Positions 42,664 through 50,704 of a DNA stretch of 64,000 nucleotides are shown piece by piece; positions within the stretch are counted from its first letter, which is position 1, and each line of letters begins with the position of its first letter. A program made the position numbers and the translations under genes. The notes under the pieces are model-generated. The model saw nothing but the letters and a program-made list of their open reading frames with translations, ran no database searches and was not told the DNA's origin. The stretch is from contig JAHBWC010000014.1 of the NCBI GenBank assembly GCA_019637225.1, positions 1 to 64,000 of the forward strand, written 5' to 3'. This stretch comes from Labilithrix sp. (lineage in GTDB: Bacteria > Myxococcota_A > Polyangia > Polyangiales > Polyangiaceae).

Positions 42664-44883
42664 ATGAAGCACGTCACCTCGAGCATCGCACTCGCCGTCA
42701 CGGTCCTCGCGGCTTCGCTCGCGGCGTCGTGCGCGGAGCCTCCTCGGCCGGTCGTTCCGCCGGTCACCACGGCGACGCCGCCGCCCACGATCCGAGAGAC
42801 GCCCTCCGCGACGGGCACGAGGCTCATGACCCGAAAGACCGACGTCGTCGACACGCTCCATGGTGTGAAGGTCCCCGATCCGTACCGCTGGCTCGAGGAC
42901 AGCGACTCGGCCGAGGTGAAGTCGTGGACCGAGACACAGAACGCGCACACGCGGAAGGTGCTCGACGCGATCTCCGGCCGTGAGCGGTTGAAGGGCGAGG
43001 TGACCGAGCTCTTGCAGATCGGCTACGTGTCGGGCCCGGACATTCGCGGGAGCAAGGGCGCGCTCCGCTACTTCCACACGAAGCGCGAGGGCGCGCAGAA
43101 CCAGCCGACGTTGTGGGTCCGCGACGGCCACGCGGGCAAGGACCGTGTGCTCATCGACGTCGCGTCGCTCTCGGACGACGGCACGACCGCCCTCGACTGG
43201 TGGTACCCGTCGTGGGACGGGCGGCTGCTCGCGTGGGGCAAGAGCGAGTCCGGGAGCGAAGACAGCGTGCTCCAGATCCGCGACGTCGCGACGGGCAAGG
43301 ACCTCCCGGACAAGATCGATCGCACGCGTCACGCGTCGGTCGCCTGGCTGCCCGGCGGCAAGAGCTTCTACTACTCGCGCTACCCCGAGCCGGGGACGGT
43401 GCCGGCCGGCGAAGAGCGCTACCACGCGCGCATCTACCTCCACACGATCGGAGCCGATCCGAAGACCGACAAGATGGTCTTCGGCGAAGGCCGCGACAAG
43501 ACGGACATCCCGCAGGTGATGATCTCGCCGAACGGGCGCTGGCTCGTCGTGCGCGTCCACATGGGATGGGACAAGAGCGAAGTCTACCTGAGGGACCTCC
43601 AGAAGGGCGCGGCCGCGCCGTGGACCGAGGTCGCCGTGAAGACGCAGGCGCTCTTCGAGCCAATCCCGGAGAACGATCGCCTCTGGATCCACACGAACGA
43701 CGGCGCGCCGCGCTACAAGCTCTTGTCGGTCGACTACGCGAAACCCGAGCGCGCGGCGTGGAAGGAGGTCGTGCCGGAGGGCAAGGACGTGCTCCACGGC
43801 GTCGACGTCCTCAAGGACGAAATCATCGCCACGTACATGCACGACGCGTCGTCGCGCGTGGAGCGCTTCTCGCGCGACGGCAAGTCGAAGGGAGCGATCG
43901 CGCTGCCGGGCATCGGCTCCGCCGGCGTCTCGACGATGAGCGACGGCGAGGAGGCCTTCGTGACGTTCACCTCGTACGTCACGCCCGCCCAGGTGTTCCG
44001 CGTCGACCTCCAGAAGGGCGGGCGCCTCGAGCCGTGGGATCGCGTCGGGGCGAAGTTCGCCGCCGACGCGGGGCCGAACGCGATCGAGGTGACGCAGCTC
44101 TTCGCTACCTCGAAGGACGGCGCGCGCGTGCCCATGTTCGTCATCGCGAAGAAGGGGCTGAAGCGCGACGGGACGAACCCGACGGTGCTCTACGGCTACG
44201 GCGGCTTCAACGTGAACCAGACGCCCGGCTTCAGCGCCCGCGCCCTCGCGAGCGTCCAGCGCGGCGCGGTGTGGGTCACGACGATCCTCCGAGGCGGCGG
44301 CGAGTTCGGCGAGGAGTGGCACCGCGCCGGGATGCTCGAGAAGAAGCAGAACACGTTCAACGATCTGTTCGCGTGCGCCGAGACGCTCTTCAAGGAGAAG
44401 ATCACCTCGCCCGAGCGGCTCGGCGTCATCGGCGGCTCGAACGGCGGCCTGCTCGTCGCGGCGGCGGTCACGCAGCACCCGGAGATGTTCCGCGTCGGCC
44501 TCTCGCTCGTGCCGCTGACGGACATGCTCCGCTACCACCGCTTCCGCATCGCGAAGCTCTGGATCCCGGAGTACGGCGATCCGGACAAGGAGGAGCACTT
44601 CACGTTCCTAAAGGCGTACTCGCCGTACCACCGCGTCGAGGACGGCAAGAAGTACCCCTCGCTGCTCTTCACCACCGCCGAGAGCGACACGCGCGTCGAC
44701 CCCATGCACGCCCGCAAGATGGCGGCGCGGATGCAGGAGGCGCAGGGCGATCCGGACCGCCCCGTGCTCATTCGCGTCGAGACGAAGGCGGGCCACGGCG
44801 CCGGCAAGCCCGTCTCGAAGCTCGCCGACGAGCTGGCGGACGAGCTGTCCTTCCTCCTCCGCGAGATCGGCGTGGCGCTCTGA
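42664..44883 (+). CDS. prolyl oligopeptidase (S9A), exported
   Basis: 739 residues from the ATG at 42664. A signal sequence SSIALAVTVLAASLAASCAE ends in a lipobox-like ASC, so it is probably a lipoprotein. After a Pro/Thr linker, TLHGVKVPDPYRWLEDSDSAEVKSW opens the S9A family, with a seven-bladed propeller to about residue 460. The catalytic domain has the nucleophile in GGSNGGLL (about S592), the aspartate in DTRVDPMHA (about D679) and the histidine in ETKAGHGAGKP (about H711). It cleaves short peptides after proline in the periplasm or outside. A 34-bp inverted repeat lies just upstream. Confidence 0.95.
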   Translation: MKHVTSSIALAVTVLAASLAASCAEPPRPVVPPVTTATPPPTIRETPSATGTRLMTRKTDVVDTLHGVKVPDPYRWLEDSDSAEVKSWTETQNAHTRKVLDAISGRERLKGEVTELLQIGYVSGPDIRGSKGALRYFHTKREGAQNQPTLWVRDGHAGKDRVLIDVASLSDDGTTALDWWYPSWDGRLLAWGKSESGSEDSVLQIRDVATGKDLPDKIDRTRHASVAWLPGGKSFYYSRYPEPGTVPAGEERYHARIYLHTIGADPKTDKMVFGEGRDKTDIPQVMISPNGRWLVVRVHMGWDKSEVYLRDLQKGAAAPWTEVAVKTQALFEPIPENDRLWIHTNDGAPRYKLLSVDYAKPERAAWKEVVPEGKDVLHGVDVLKDEIIATYMHDASSRVERFSRDGKSKGAIALPGIGSAGVSTMSDGEEAFVTFTSYVTPAQVFRVDLQKGGRLEPWDRVGAKFAADAGPNAIEVTQLFATSKDGARVPMFVIAKKGLKRDGTNPTVLYGYGGFNVNQTPGFSARALASVQRGAVWVTTILRGGGEFGEEWHRAGMLEKKQNTFNDLFACAETLFKEKITSPERLGVIGGSNGGLLVAAAVTQHPEMFRVGLSLVPLTDMLRYHRFRIAKLWIPEYGDPDKEEHFTFLKAYSPYHRVEDGKKYPSLLFTTAESDTRVDPMHARKMAARMQEAQGDPDRPVLIRVETKAGHGAGKPVSKLADELADELSFLLREIGVAL

Positions 44884-44901
44884 TCCTGCGCGGAAGAGCC
44901 T

Positions 44902-44926
44902 GATTTTCAGGGCTCGCGTGAAAATC
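44902..44926. promoter_or_regulatory. inverted repeat after the peptidase gene
   Basis: GATTTTCA-N9-TGAAAATC, perfect 8-bp AT-rich arms, starting 19 bp after the peptidase stop and 49 bp before the HTH gene start. Either an operator of the HTH protein or a terminator stem. Confidence 0.5.
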
Positions 44927-44945
44927 GACGGCGTTTAGTGGACGG

Positions 44946-44963
44946 ACGTTCAGTGCTGAACGT
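44946..44963. promoter_or_regulatory. 18-bp palindrome before the small HTH gene
   Basis: ACGTTCAG-TG-CTGAACGT, perfect 8-bp arms, 11 bp before the ATG at 44975. A likely autoregulatory operator. Confidence 0.6.
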
Positions 44964-44974
44964 AAGCTCACTTC

Positions 44975-45262
44975 ATGAGCCTCGAGATCGACGTCCTCCG
45001 CGCCCTCCTCCGCCTTGCCCGTCGCCGCACTCCCCCGACGCTCGAACAGCTGGTCGTTCGTGTCGGGGGCGAAGAGACCGACGTCCGCCGGGCCCTCGGC
45101 TCGCTCGCCCGGAGCGGCCTCGTCCAGCGCAGCCCTGCGGGCCTCCGCCTCTCGCTCGCGGGGCTCGCCGTCGCGGTCGCCTGCGCGCGGCGCCCGGCGG
45201 CTCCCGCCCGTCCGGCCGCGCCGTCGGCGGCCCCGCTCGTTCGTCGTCGCCGCGCTGCGTGA
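44975..45262 (+). CDS. small winged-helix DNA-binding protein
   Basis: 95 residues. The first 65 form a compact winged helix: LEIDVLRALLRLARRRTPP, TLEQLVVRVGGEETDVRRALGSLARSGLVQRSPAGLRLS. The order (helix, helix, recognition helix with VRRALGSLARSGLV, then wing) is that of MarR/ArsR-type regulators. The tail is Ala/Pro/Arg-rich and may be disordered. Two palindromes precede the gene, consistent with self-regulation. The MutS-like gene follows 84 bp downstream on the same strand and could be its target. Effector unknown. Confidence 0.65.
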   Translation: MSLEIDVLRALLRLARRRTPPTLEQLVVRVGGEETDVRRALGSLARSGLVQRSPAGLRLSLAGLAVAVACARRPAAPARPAAPSAAPLVRRRRAA

Positions 45263-45346
45263 GTCGCGCGCTCCGGCTCGCGGGCCCCGCGCGCTCGGGC
45301 TCCGTCGCCCCCGGCGGGCGGGCAGGCGTGATAAGGGTCCCGTCCC

Positions 45347-47224
45347 GTGACGGGTCCGCGAGAGAAACACGAGGCCGCGCTCGCCGCGCGAAAGGCAGCG
45401 GCCGATGCGCTGGAGTCCAAGGCCCGCACGATCGGCAACGGTCGCCTCGTCGCCGCGCTCGGCGCGATCGGCCTCGTCGGCGCCATCGCGTTCGCGAGCG
45501 TGCCGCGCGAGACCTGGCTCGGCGTGCTCGCGCTGGTCCTGACGTTCGCGACGCTCGTGGTCGTCCACGCGCGCATCCACGCGCAGAAGGACAAGGCGCT
45601 CGCCGCGATGCGCTTCCACGAGCGCGCCCTCGCGCGCATGGCGGGCAAGTGGCGCTCGTTCCCGTCCACCGGCGATCGGTGGGCGGTCGCCACGCACCCG
45701 TACGCGGGCGACCTCGACGTCTTCGGCCGAGCGTCGCTCTTCCAGCGCCTCGACGCGACCTCCACGCGCTACGGCGAGGAGGTCCTCGCGCGCTGGCTCT
45801 CGGGAGAGGGCGCGCCGTCGGGGATCGACGCGTTCGCCGAGGCCGTGAGGCAGCGGCAGACCGCGGTCCGCGATCTCGCGCCGAGGCTCGCGCTCCGCGA
45901 GGAGCTCGCGGCGCTCGGCTCTCTCCTCGACGATCAGGCCGACAAGCCCGATCCGCGGCCCTTCGTCATGTGGGCCGGCCAGGCGCAGTCGAACGCCGGC
46001 GGCGGGCGGCTCCCGCGAGGGCTCCGCGCGGTCGCGATCATCCTCCCGCTCGCGACCGTCGGGACCATGGTCGCGGGCGGCATGGGCCTCGTGCACCGCC
46101 TCTTGTTCCTCCTGCCGTTCGCCCTCGGCGTCGGCGTCCTCGGCGCGCTCCGCGCGCGGATCCAGCCGTCTCTCGAAGCGGCGTCGTCGAAGGAGAGCGC
46201 GCTCTCGCGCTACGGCGGAATGCTCGCGCTGCTCGAGGACGAGAAGCTCGACGCCCCGCTGCTCGTCGGTCTCCAGGGGCGCCTGAAGGAGAGCGGCGCG
46301 TCGGCTACGCGCGAGATGGCGGCGCTCTCGCGCATCGTCGGCTTCGTCGACGCGCGCAACAACGAGGTGTTCCGCTTCTTCATCGGCCCCGCGCTGATGT
46401 GGGACCTCTGGTGCGGGCTCGCGCTCGAGGGCTGGCGCGACCGCGCGGGCAAGGCGGCGTTCGGCTGGTTCCGCGCGCTCGCGGAGCTCGAGGCGCTCGC
46501 GTCGATCGCGGGCTTCGCGTTCGAGAACCCGGACCACGCCTTCCCCGAGATCGTCACCGATCGGAGCACGTTCGAGGCCGAGTCGCTCGGCCATCCGCTC
46601 ATCGACGGCGACAAGCGCGTTTCGAACGACGTCACCGTCGCGGGGCCGGGCCACGCGCTCGTGGTCACCGGCTCGAACATGTCGGGCAAGAGCACGCTCC
46701 TCCGCGCGATCGGGATCAACGCGGTCCTCGCGAACACGGGCGGCCCGGTCTGCGCGAAGTCGCTCCGCGCCTCGCGGCTCGAGGTCGCGACGAGCATGCG
46801 CGTCTCCGACTCGCTCGAGGAGGGGACGAGCCGGTTCTACGCGGAGCTGAAGAAGCTCAAGCTCGTGCTCGATCTCGCGCGCAAGGTGCACGCCGATCCG
46901 GCGGAGGGCACGCTCTTGTTCCTCCTCGACGAGATCCTCCACGGCACCAACACGCGCGAGCGGCTCATCGGCGCGCGCGCCATCCTGATGGAGCTCCTCG
47001 CGCGCGGCGCGATGGGCGCCGTCTCGACACACGACCTCGGGCTCGGCGATCTCGAGAAGGAGAAGCCGGACAACGTGAAGAACGTCCACTTCGAGGAGCA
47101 GGTCGAGGGCGAGGTGATGAGCTTCGACTACCGGCTCCGGCAGGGCATCGTCCAGAGCTCGAACGCGCTCCGGCTCATGAAGATCGTCGGCCTCGACGTG
47201 ATGGCGGCGGGCGAGCCGACCTGA
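45347..47224 (+). CDS. membrane-anchored MutS-like ATPase
   Basis: 625 residues from a GTG with AAGGG about 9 nt upstream. Four hydrophobic spans are predicted, a pair at about 33-72 and a pair at about 225-265. The C-terminal third is a MutS ATPase (domain V): Walker A TGSNMSGKST at about 442-450, signature-like SMRVSDSLEEGTSRFYAE and Walker B LFLLDEILHGTN near 523, then the STHDLGL H-loop. MutS domain I with the mismatch-binding Phe-x-Glu, and the connector domain, are absent. A role in canonical mismatch repair is therefore unlikely; such membrane MutS relatives are known in several phyla with no assigned function. Preceded by a small HTH gene. Confidence 0.87.
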   Translation: MTGPREKHEAALAARKAAADALESKARTIGNGRLVAALGAIGLVGAIAFASVPRETWLGVLALVLTFATLVVVHARIHAQKDKALAAMRFHERALARMAGKWRSFPSTGDRWAVATHPYAGDLDVFGRASLFQRLDATSTRYGEEVLARWLSGEGAPSGIDAFAEAVRQRQTAVRDLAPRLALREELAALGSLLDDQADKPDPRPFVMWAGQAQSNAGGGRLPRGLRAVAIILPLATVGTMVAGGMGLVHRLLFLLPFALGVGVLGALRARIQPSLEAASSKESALSRYGGMLALLEDEKLDAPLLVGLQGRLKESGASATREMAALSRIVGFVDARNNEVFRFFIGPALMWDLWCGLALEGWRDRAGKAAFGWFRALAELEALASIAGFAFENPDHAFPEIVTDRSTFEAESLGHPLIDGDKRVSNDVTVAGPGHALVVTGSNMSGKSTLLRAIGINAVLANTGGPVCAKSLRASRLEVATSMRVSDSLEEGTSRFYAELKKLKLVLDLARKVHADPAEGTLLFLLDEILHGTNTRERLIGARAILMELLARGAMGAVSTHDLGLGDLEKEKPDNVKNVHFEEQVEGEVMSFDYRLRQGIVQSSNALRLMKIVGLDVMAAGEPT

Positions 47225-47225
47225 C

Positions 47226-48233
47226 TCAGCCGCCGATGCCGCGCATCGAGACGGAGGCGGCGTCGGGCTCGGTGCAGCCCTTCCACACGTCGCCGTCGGG
47301 TTTGTTCCGCCAGGCGTCGTCGACCGCGGCCGCGATCGCCGAGGCATCGCCGCCGCGGGCGATCTGACCGGCGGAGAGGCCGTCGTTCGTCGCGAGGCAC
47401 GGGCGGAGCGTGCCGTCGGCCGCGACGCGGAGGCGGTCGCAGCCCTTGCAATACGTGTCGCTCGTGCCGGTGATGAAGCCGACCTTCCGGCGGCCGGGGC
47501 CGTCTGCCTCGTGCCGCGCGAAGAGGTACTTCGCCGGGCCGCGATCGGCCTCGGCGACGGCGTCGCCGTTCGCGAGCAGGTGCGCGAGGCGAGCCCGCAT
47601 CTCGCTCGCGCGGACGACGCGGTCCTTCAGCTTCGCGCCTTCGCCGATGTGCATCACCTCGAGGAAGCGCGGGACGATGCCGCGCTCCCACGACCAGCGA
47701 ACGATGTCTTCGAGCTCCGCGTCGTTCTCGCCGCGGAGGACGACGGCGTTCAGCTTGATCTCGTCGAAGCCGGCCGCGAGCGCGGCGTCGACGCCGCTGA
47801 GGACGACGTCGAGCTTCCCGCCGCGCGTCATCCGCCGGAAGCGCGCGGGGTCGAGCGTGTCGAGCGAGACGTTGACGCGCCGGAGGCCTGCCTCGCGGAG
47901 CGCGCGGGCGTGGCGCTCGAGCCGCGTGGCGTTGGTGGTCAGCGCGAGATCGTCGAGGCCGAGGGTGCCGAGGAAGCCCACCACCTCGACGACCGCGGGG
48001 TGGAGCAGCGGCTCGCCGCCGGTGAGGCGCACGCGCCGGACGCCCGCGCGGACGAGGCCCGAGGCCATCGTCTTCCACGCGTCGATCTCGAGGCGGTCCT
48101 CGAGGTAGCCGTCGCGCCTGTCCGGCCGGCAATAGACGCAGGCGAGGTCGCAGCGGTCCGTCAGCGACAGGCGCACCGAGCGCGGCGGGGTGGCCGGCGA
48201 GGGGCGTGACTGGAGGACGGGGAGGGCGACCAT
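47226..48233 (-). CDS. moaA: GTP 3',8-cyclase MoaA
   Basis: 335 residues from the ATG at 48233. The radical SAM cluster motif CDLACVYC gives C28, C32 and C35; the second, C-terminal cluster is CKGCDRLRV with a further cysteine in LRPCLATN. The enzyme ends in MRGIGG, the double glycine needed for activity. It converts GTP to 3',8-cyclo-H2GTP, the first step of molybdenum cofactor synthesis, with MoaC as the next enzyme (moaC at 50701-51267). Divergent from moaB/moaD. The longer upstream frame has no MoaA character. Confidence 0.95.
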   Translation of the reverse strand: MVALPVLQSRPSPATPPRSVRLSLTDRCDLACVYCRPDRRDGYLEDRLEIDAWKTMASGLVRAGVRRVRLTGGEPLLHPAVVEVVGFLGTLGLDDLALTTNATRLERHARALREAGLRRVNVSLDTLDPARFRRMTRGGKLDVVLSGVDAALAAGFDEIKLNAVVLRGENDAELEDIVRWSWERGIVPRFLEVMHIGEGAKLKDRVVRASEMRARLAHLLANGDAVAEADRGPAKYLFARHEADGPGRRKVGFITGTSDTYCKGCDRLRVAADGTLRPCLATNDGLSAGQIARGGDASAIAAAVDDAWRNKPDGDVWKGCTEPDAASVSMRGIGG

Positions 48234-48401
48234 GGTGCGAGCTGAGGCGTGTGGGCCGAGGCGGGGAGCGGCGGAAGCCAAGAGCGTATCGCGCATCGTC
48301 GGTGCGAGGGCAAGGCGAGGTTCACGCCACGGCTCGGTGCGACGCTCGACGGCGCGCGGTCGTACCTCGTCCCGTCGAAATCCAGGGGCCGAAGGACTAG
48401 G

Positions 48402-48917
48402 ATGCCGTCGATCATGAGCTCGCCCGCGCGCGTCATCACCGTCACGGTCAGCGACACCCGCACCGCTGCGGACGATGCGTCGGGCAAGGCGCTCGTGGAA
48501 GAGCTCGTTGCCTTCGTGCACGTGCGCCACGCGATCGTCCCCGACGAACCGACGGCGATCGCGGGCGTCGTCACGGACGCGGTCGCGCGCGGCGAGGCGG
48601 ACGCGATCGTCTTTTCGGGAGGGACCGGCATCGCGCCCCGCGACGTCACGCTCGAGGCGCTCGCGGCGCTCTTCGACAAGCCGCTCGACGGGTTCGGCGA
48701 GGCCTTCCGGCGCCTCTCGTGGGACGAGATCGGGCCGCGCGCGATCCTCTCGCGCGCGACGGCCGGAACGGTGGGGACCTGCCTCGTCTTCATGCTCCCC
48801 GGAAGCGAGAAGGCGGCGAGGCTCGGCGCCCGCGCGCTCATCGCGCCGGTGCTCGCTCACGCGGTCGACCTCGTGAACGGGCGAACGAAGCACCACGGTC
48901 ACGGGGGCGCTGGATGA
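48402..48917 (+). CDS. molybdopterin adenylyltransferase/MoaB-type protein
   Basis: 171 residues from the ATG at 48402 (AAGGA 5 nt upstream); an ATG at 48414 gives MSSPARVITVTVSDTR and is an alternative. The MoaB/Mog fold is clear: VSDTRTAADDASGKALVEEL, VFSGGTGIAPRDVTLEAL with the molybdopterin-binding GGTG and threonine, DGFGEAFRRLSWDEIGPRAILSRATAG and LVFMLPGSEKAARLG. These proteins adenylate molybdopterin before molybdate insertion by MoeA. Its stop overlaps the moaD start (ATGA). MoaB and MogA cannot be told apart from sequence alone. Confidence 0.9.
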   Translation: MPSIMSSPARVITVTVSDTRTAADDASGKALVEELVAFVHVRHAIVPDEPTAIAGVVTDAVARGEADAIVFSGGTGIAPRDVTLEALAALFDKPLDGFGEAFRRLSWDEIGPRAILSRATAGTVGTCLVFMLPGSEKAARLGARALIAPVLAHAVDLVNGRTKHHGHGGAG

Positions 48918-49162
48918 CGATCACGCTCCTCTACTTCGCCGCGGTCCGGGAGCTCGTCGGGCGCGACGAAGAGCGCGTCACGCTCCCGTCGGACGTCGTC
49001 ACGATCGCCGATCTCGCCACGTTTCTCGCGCGGCACCACGCGGCGCTCGCCGGACGGCTCGCGTCGGTGCGCTTCGCGCGCAACGAGACGTTCGCGACGA
49101 ACGACGAGGCTCTCGCGGAGGGGGACGTCGTCGCGCTGATCCCGCCGGTTGCGGGCGGCTGA
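48914..49162 (+). CDS. moaD: molybdopterin synthase small subunit
   Basis: 82 residues, ubiquitin-like beta-grasp fold ending in the required Gly-Gly (VALIPPVAGG), whose terminal glycine is made into the thiocarboxylate sulfur donor. TLLYFAAVRELVGRDEERVTLP is the family's first strand and helix. It acts with MoaE, which is encoded on the opposite strand at 50144-50704, across a lipoprotein gene. Its ATG overlaps the preceding stop codon. Confidence 0.95.
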   Translation: MTITLLYFAAVRELVGRDEERVTLPSDVVTIADLATFLARHHAALAGRLASVRFARNETFATNDEALAEGDVVALIPPVAGG

Positions 49163-49226
49163 CGGCTATTTTCTCGAGAGTTTCACCCCTCGAGCTCCCC
49201 GGATCGTCCGACGCTTGGACGGGTCC

Positions 49227-50096
49227 TCAGTTCGCGCAGCCCGTGGGCACGTAGTCGAGCTCGGGGCTGCCGCCGACGCCCTTCGGCGTCCACACCTTGG
49301 TGTAGTAGGCGCGGCCCTTGCCGTTGGGGAAGTAGGTCCCCTCGGGGTTCGAGTCGTGGATCAGGTTGTAGTCGATGTCGATCTCGACGGCGCGCGGATC
49401 GTCGACGTCCTCGACGCCCGGACGGCCAAGGGGCTTCGACTTCGCGTCGGCGGACCAGAAATGCGCCTGGCCCGTCGGCTGGCCGGTGTTCGTCTCGGAG
49501 CTCGCGTCGAAGGGCGCGTGCGGGCCGGCGAAGTCCTTGCTCTTGCTCCACTCGGGCAGCGCTCCGTCGAAGTCGCGGAGCGCGGCGATGAGTGTCGCGT
49601 CGACCTGGAGCCAGATGCGGTTGCCCGCGCCGCCGTTCTTTCCGAACGAGTCGCGGATGTCGTAGACCATCGTGACGTGGTCGAGCGCCATCGCGAGGTC
49701 GGCCCCGGCGCGCGCCTTTCCGCCGGGCGGATCGTTGGTGACGAACGATCGCTTGCCGAGCAGATCGCTGATCGTGAGGAACACCCCGCGCTGCGTGTCG
49801 GTGAGCTCGGTCCAGAGGGGACAGCGCGTCGTTCCGCGTCGCGTCGCGAGCGTGTCGATCAACCGGTCACGGTTCTCGCGCAACGTCGGCGGAGGCGCCG
49901 CGCCGCCGTCCGGCGAGGTGACCGGGGCGTCCGGTCCCGCGGGCGCGTCGGGCTCCGCGGAGTCGCCGGGCGCCGGGCGCGTGTCGGACGTGTCCGATCC
50001 CGTCGAGCCCGCCGCGGGATCCGGCGAAGGGATCGGCTCGCCGCTCGCCGCGCCGCAGCCGAGGAGCAGGAGGGCTAGAAACGAGCGCGTCCGCAT
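49227..50096 (-). CDS. lipoprotein of unknown function inside the Moco gene cluster
   Basis: 289 residues. Signal RTRSFLALLLLGCGAA gives a predicted lipidated cysteine at about 14, then a long Asp/Pro/Ser/Gly linker to about residue 70. The folded part has LRENRDRLIDTLATRRGT, WTELTDTQRGVFLTISDLLGKRS, DHVTMVYDIRDSFGKNGGAGNRIWLQVDATLI and a C-terminal ELDYVPTGCAN. No family recognised. It interrupts the molybdenum cofactor genes, lying between moaD and moaE, but nothing ties it to Moco chemistry. The ATG is 8 nt after TGC-TAGCGT, so it has its own promoter. Confidence 0.78.
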   Translation of the reverse strand: MRTRSFLALLLLGCGAASGEPIPSPDPAAGSTGSDTSDTRPAPGDSAEPDAPAGPDAPVTSPDGGAAPPPTLRENRDRLIDTLATRRGTTRCPLWTELTDTQRGVFLTISDLLGKRSFVTNDPPGGKARAGADLAMALDHVTMVYDIRDSFGKNGGAGNRIWLQVDATLIAALRDFDGALPEWSKSKDFAGPHAPFDASSETNTGQPTGQAHFWSADAKSKPLGRPGVEDVDDPRAVEIDIDYNLIHDSNPEGTYFPNGKGRAYYTKVWTPKGVGGSPELDYVPTGCAN

Positions 50097-50104
50097 CGGT
50101 CGTG

Positions 50105-50110
50105 ACGCTA
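50105..50110 (-). promoter_or_regulatory. extended -10-like TGC-TAGCGT before the 50096 lipoprotein gene
   Basis: Minus-strand TGC-TAGCGT, 8 nt before the ATG; identical to the element before surE. Confidence 0.45.
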
Positions 50111-50143
50111 GCAGCCCCGATAAACAGCGACGTCTCTATGCCG

Positions 50144-50704
50144 TCACGTCGTCGGGTCGCCGCGCTCCGATGTGGGCTCTCGCGGCGCGTGTGCGTGCTC
50201 GTGTGCGTGCTCGTGCGAGGTGCCGTCCTCGCGCGCGTCCTCGCCCGCGGCGCCGTGCTCGTGGCCTGGTCCGCAGCGCGCGTCCTCCCAGCCGACCCAC
50301 GCCGCTCCGTCGGGGCCGATCTCGCGCTTCCAGATCGGCACGCGCGACTTGATGCGATCGATGAGCTCCCGGCACGCCTTGAACGCCTCGCCGCGATGAG
50401 GCGCGCTCGCGGCGCAGACGACGGCGGCGTCGCCGACCTCGAGCGATCCGATGCGGTGCATGGCGGCGACCCGCGTGCCGGGGAGCTCCGCTTCGATCTC
50501 GATGGCGATGCGCTCCATCTCGCGCTTCGCCATCGACGCGTAGGCGGAGTACTCGAGGCGCGTCACCGCGCGTCCCGCGCTCTCGTCACGCACGGCGCCC
50601 ACGAACACAGCGAGCCCGCCGGCGCCCGGCCGCCGAACGCACGCGAGCGCCTCGTCGACCGAGAGCGGCGCCTCGCGGACGTCGATCCACGCCGCCTCTG
50701 TCAT
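50144..50704 (-). CDS. moaE: molybdopterin synthase large subunit with His-rich tail
   Basis: 186 residues. Residues 1-140 are a normal MoaE: GGLAVFVGAVRD, LEYSAYASMAKREMERIA, HRIGSLEVGDAAVVCAASAPHRGEAFKACRELIDRIKSRVPIWKRE (read as consecutive motifs; the active-site lysines are in the last segment). It transfers sulfur from MoaD thiocarboxylate to cyclic pyranopterin. Unusually, about 40 extra residues follow, with GPGHEHG and SHEHAHEHAHAPRE, a histidine-rich tail that could bind Zn, Ni or Cu. The start overlaps the moaC stop by 4 bp. Confidence 0.94.
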   Translation of the reverse strand: MTEAAWIDVREAPLSVDEALACVRRPGAGGLAVFVGAVRDESAGRAVTRLEYSAYASMAKREMERIAIEIEAELPGTRVAAMHRIGSLEVGDAAVVCAASAPHRGEAFKACRELIDRIKSRVPIWKREIGPDGAAWVGWEDARCGPGHEHGAAGEDAREDGTSHEHAHEHAHAPREPTSERGDPTT

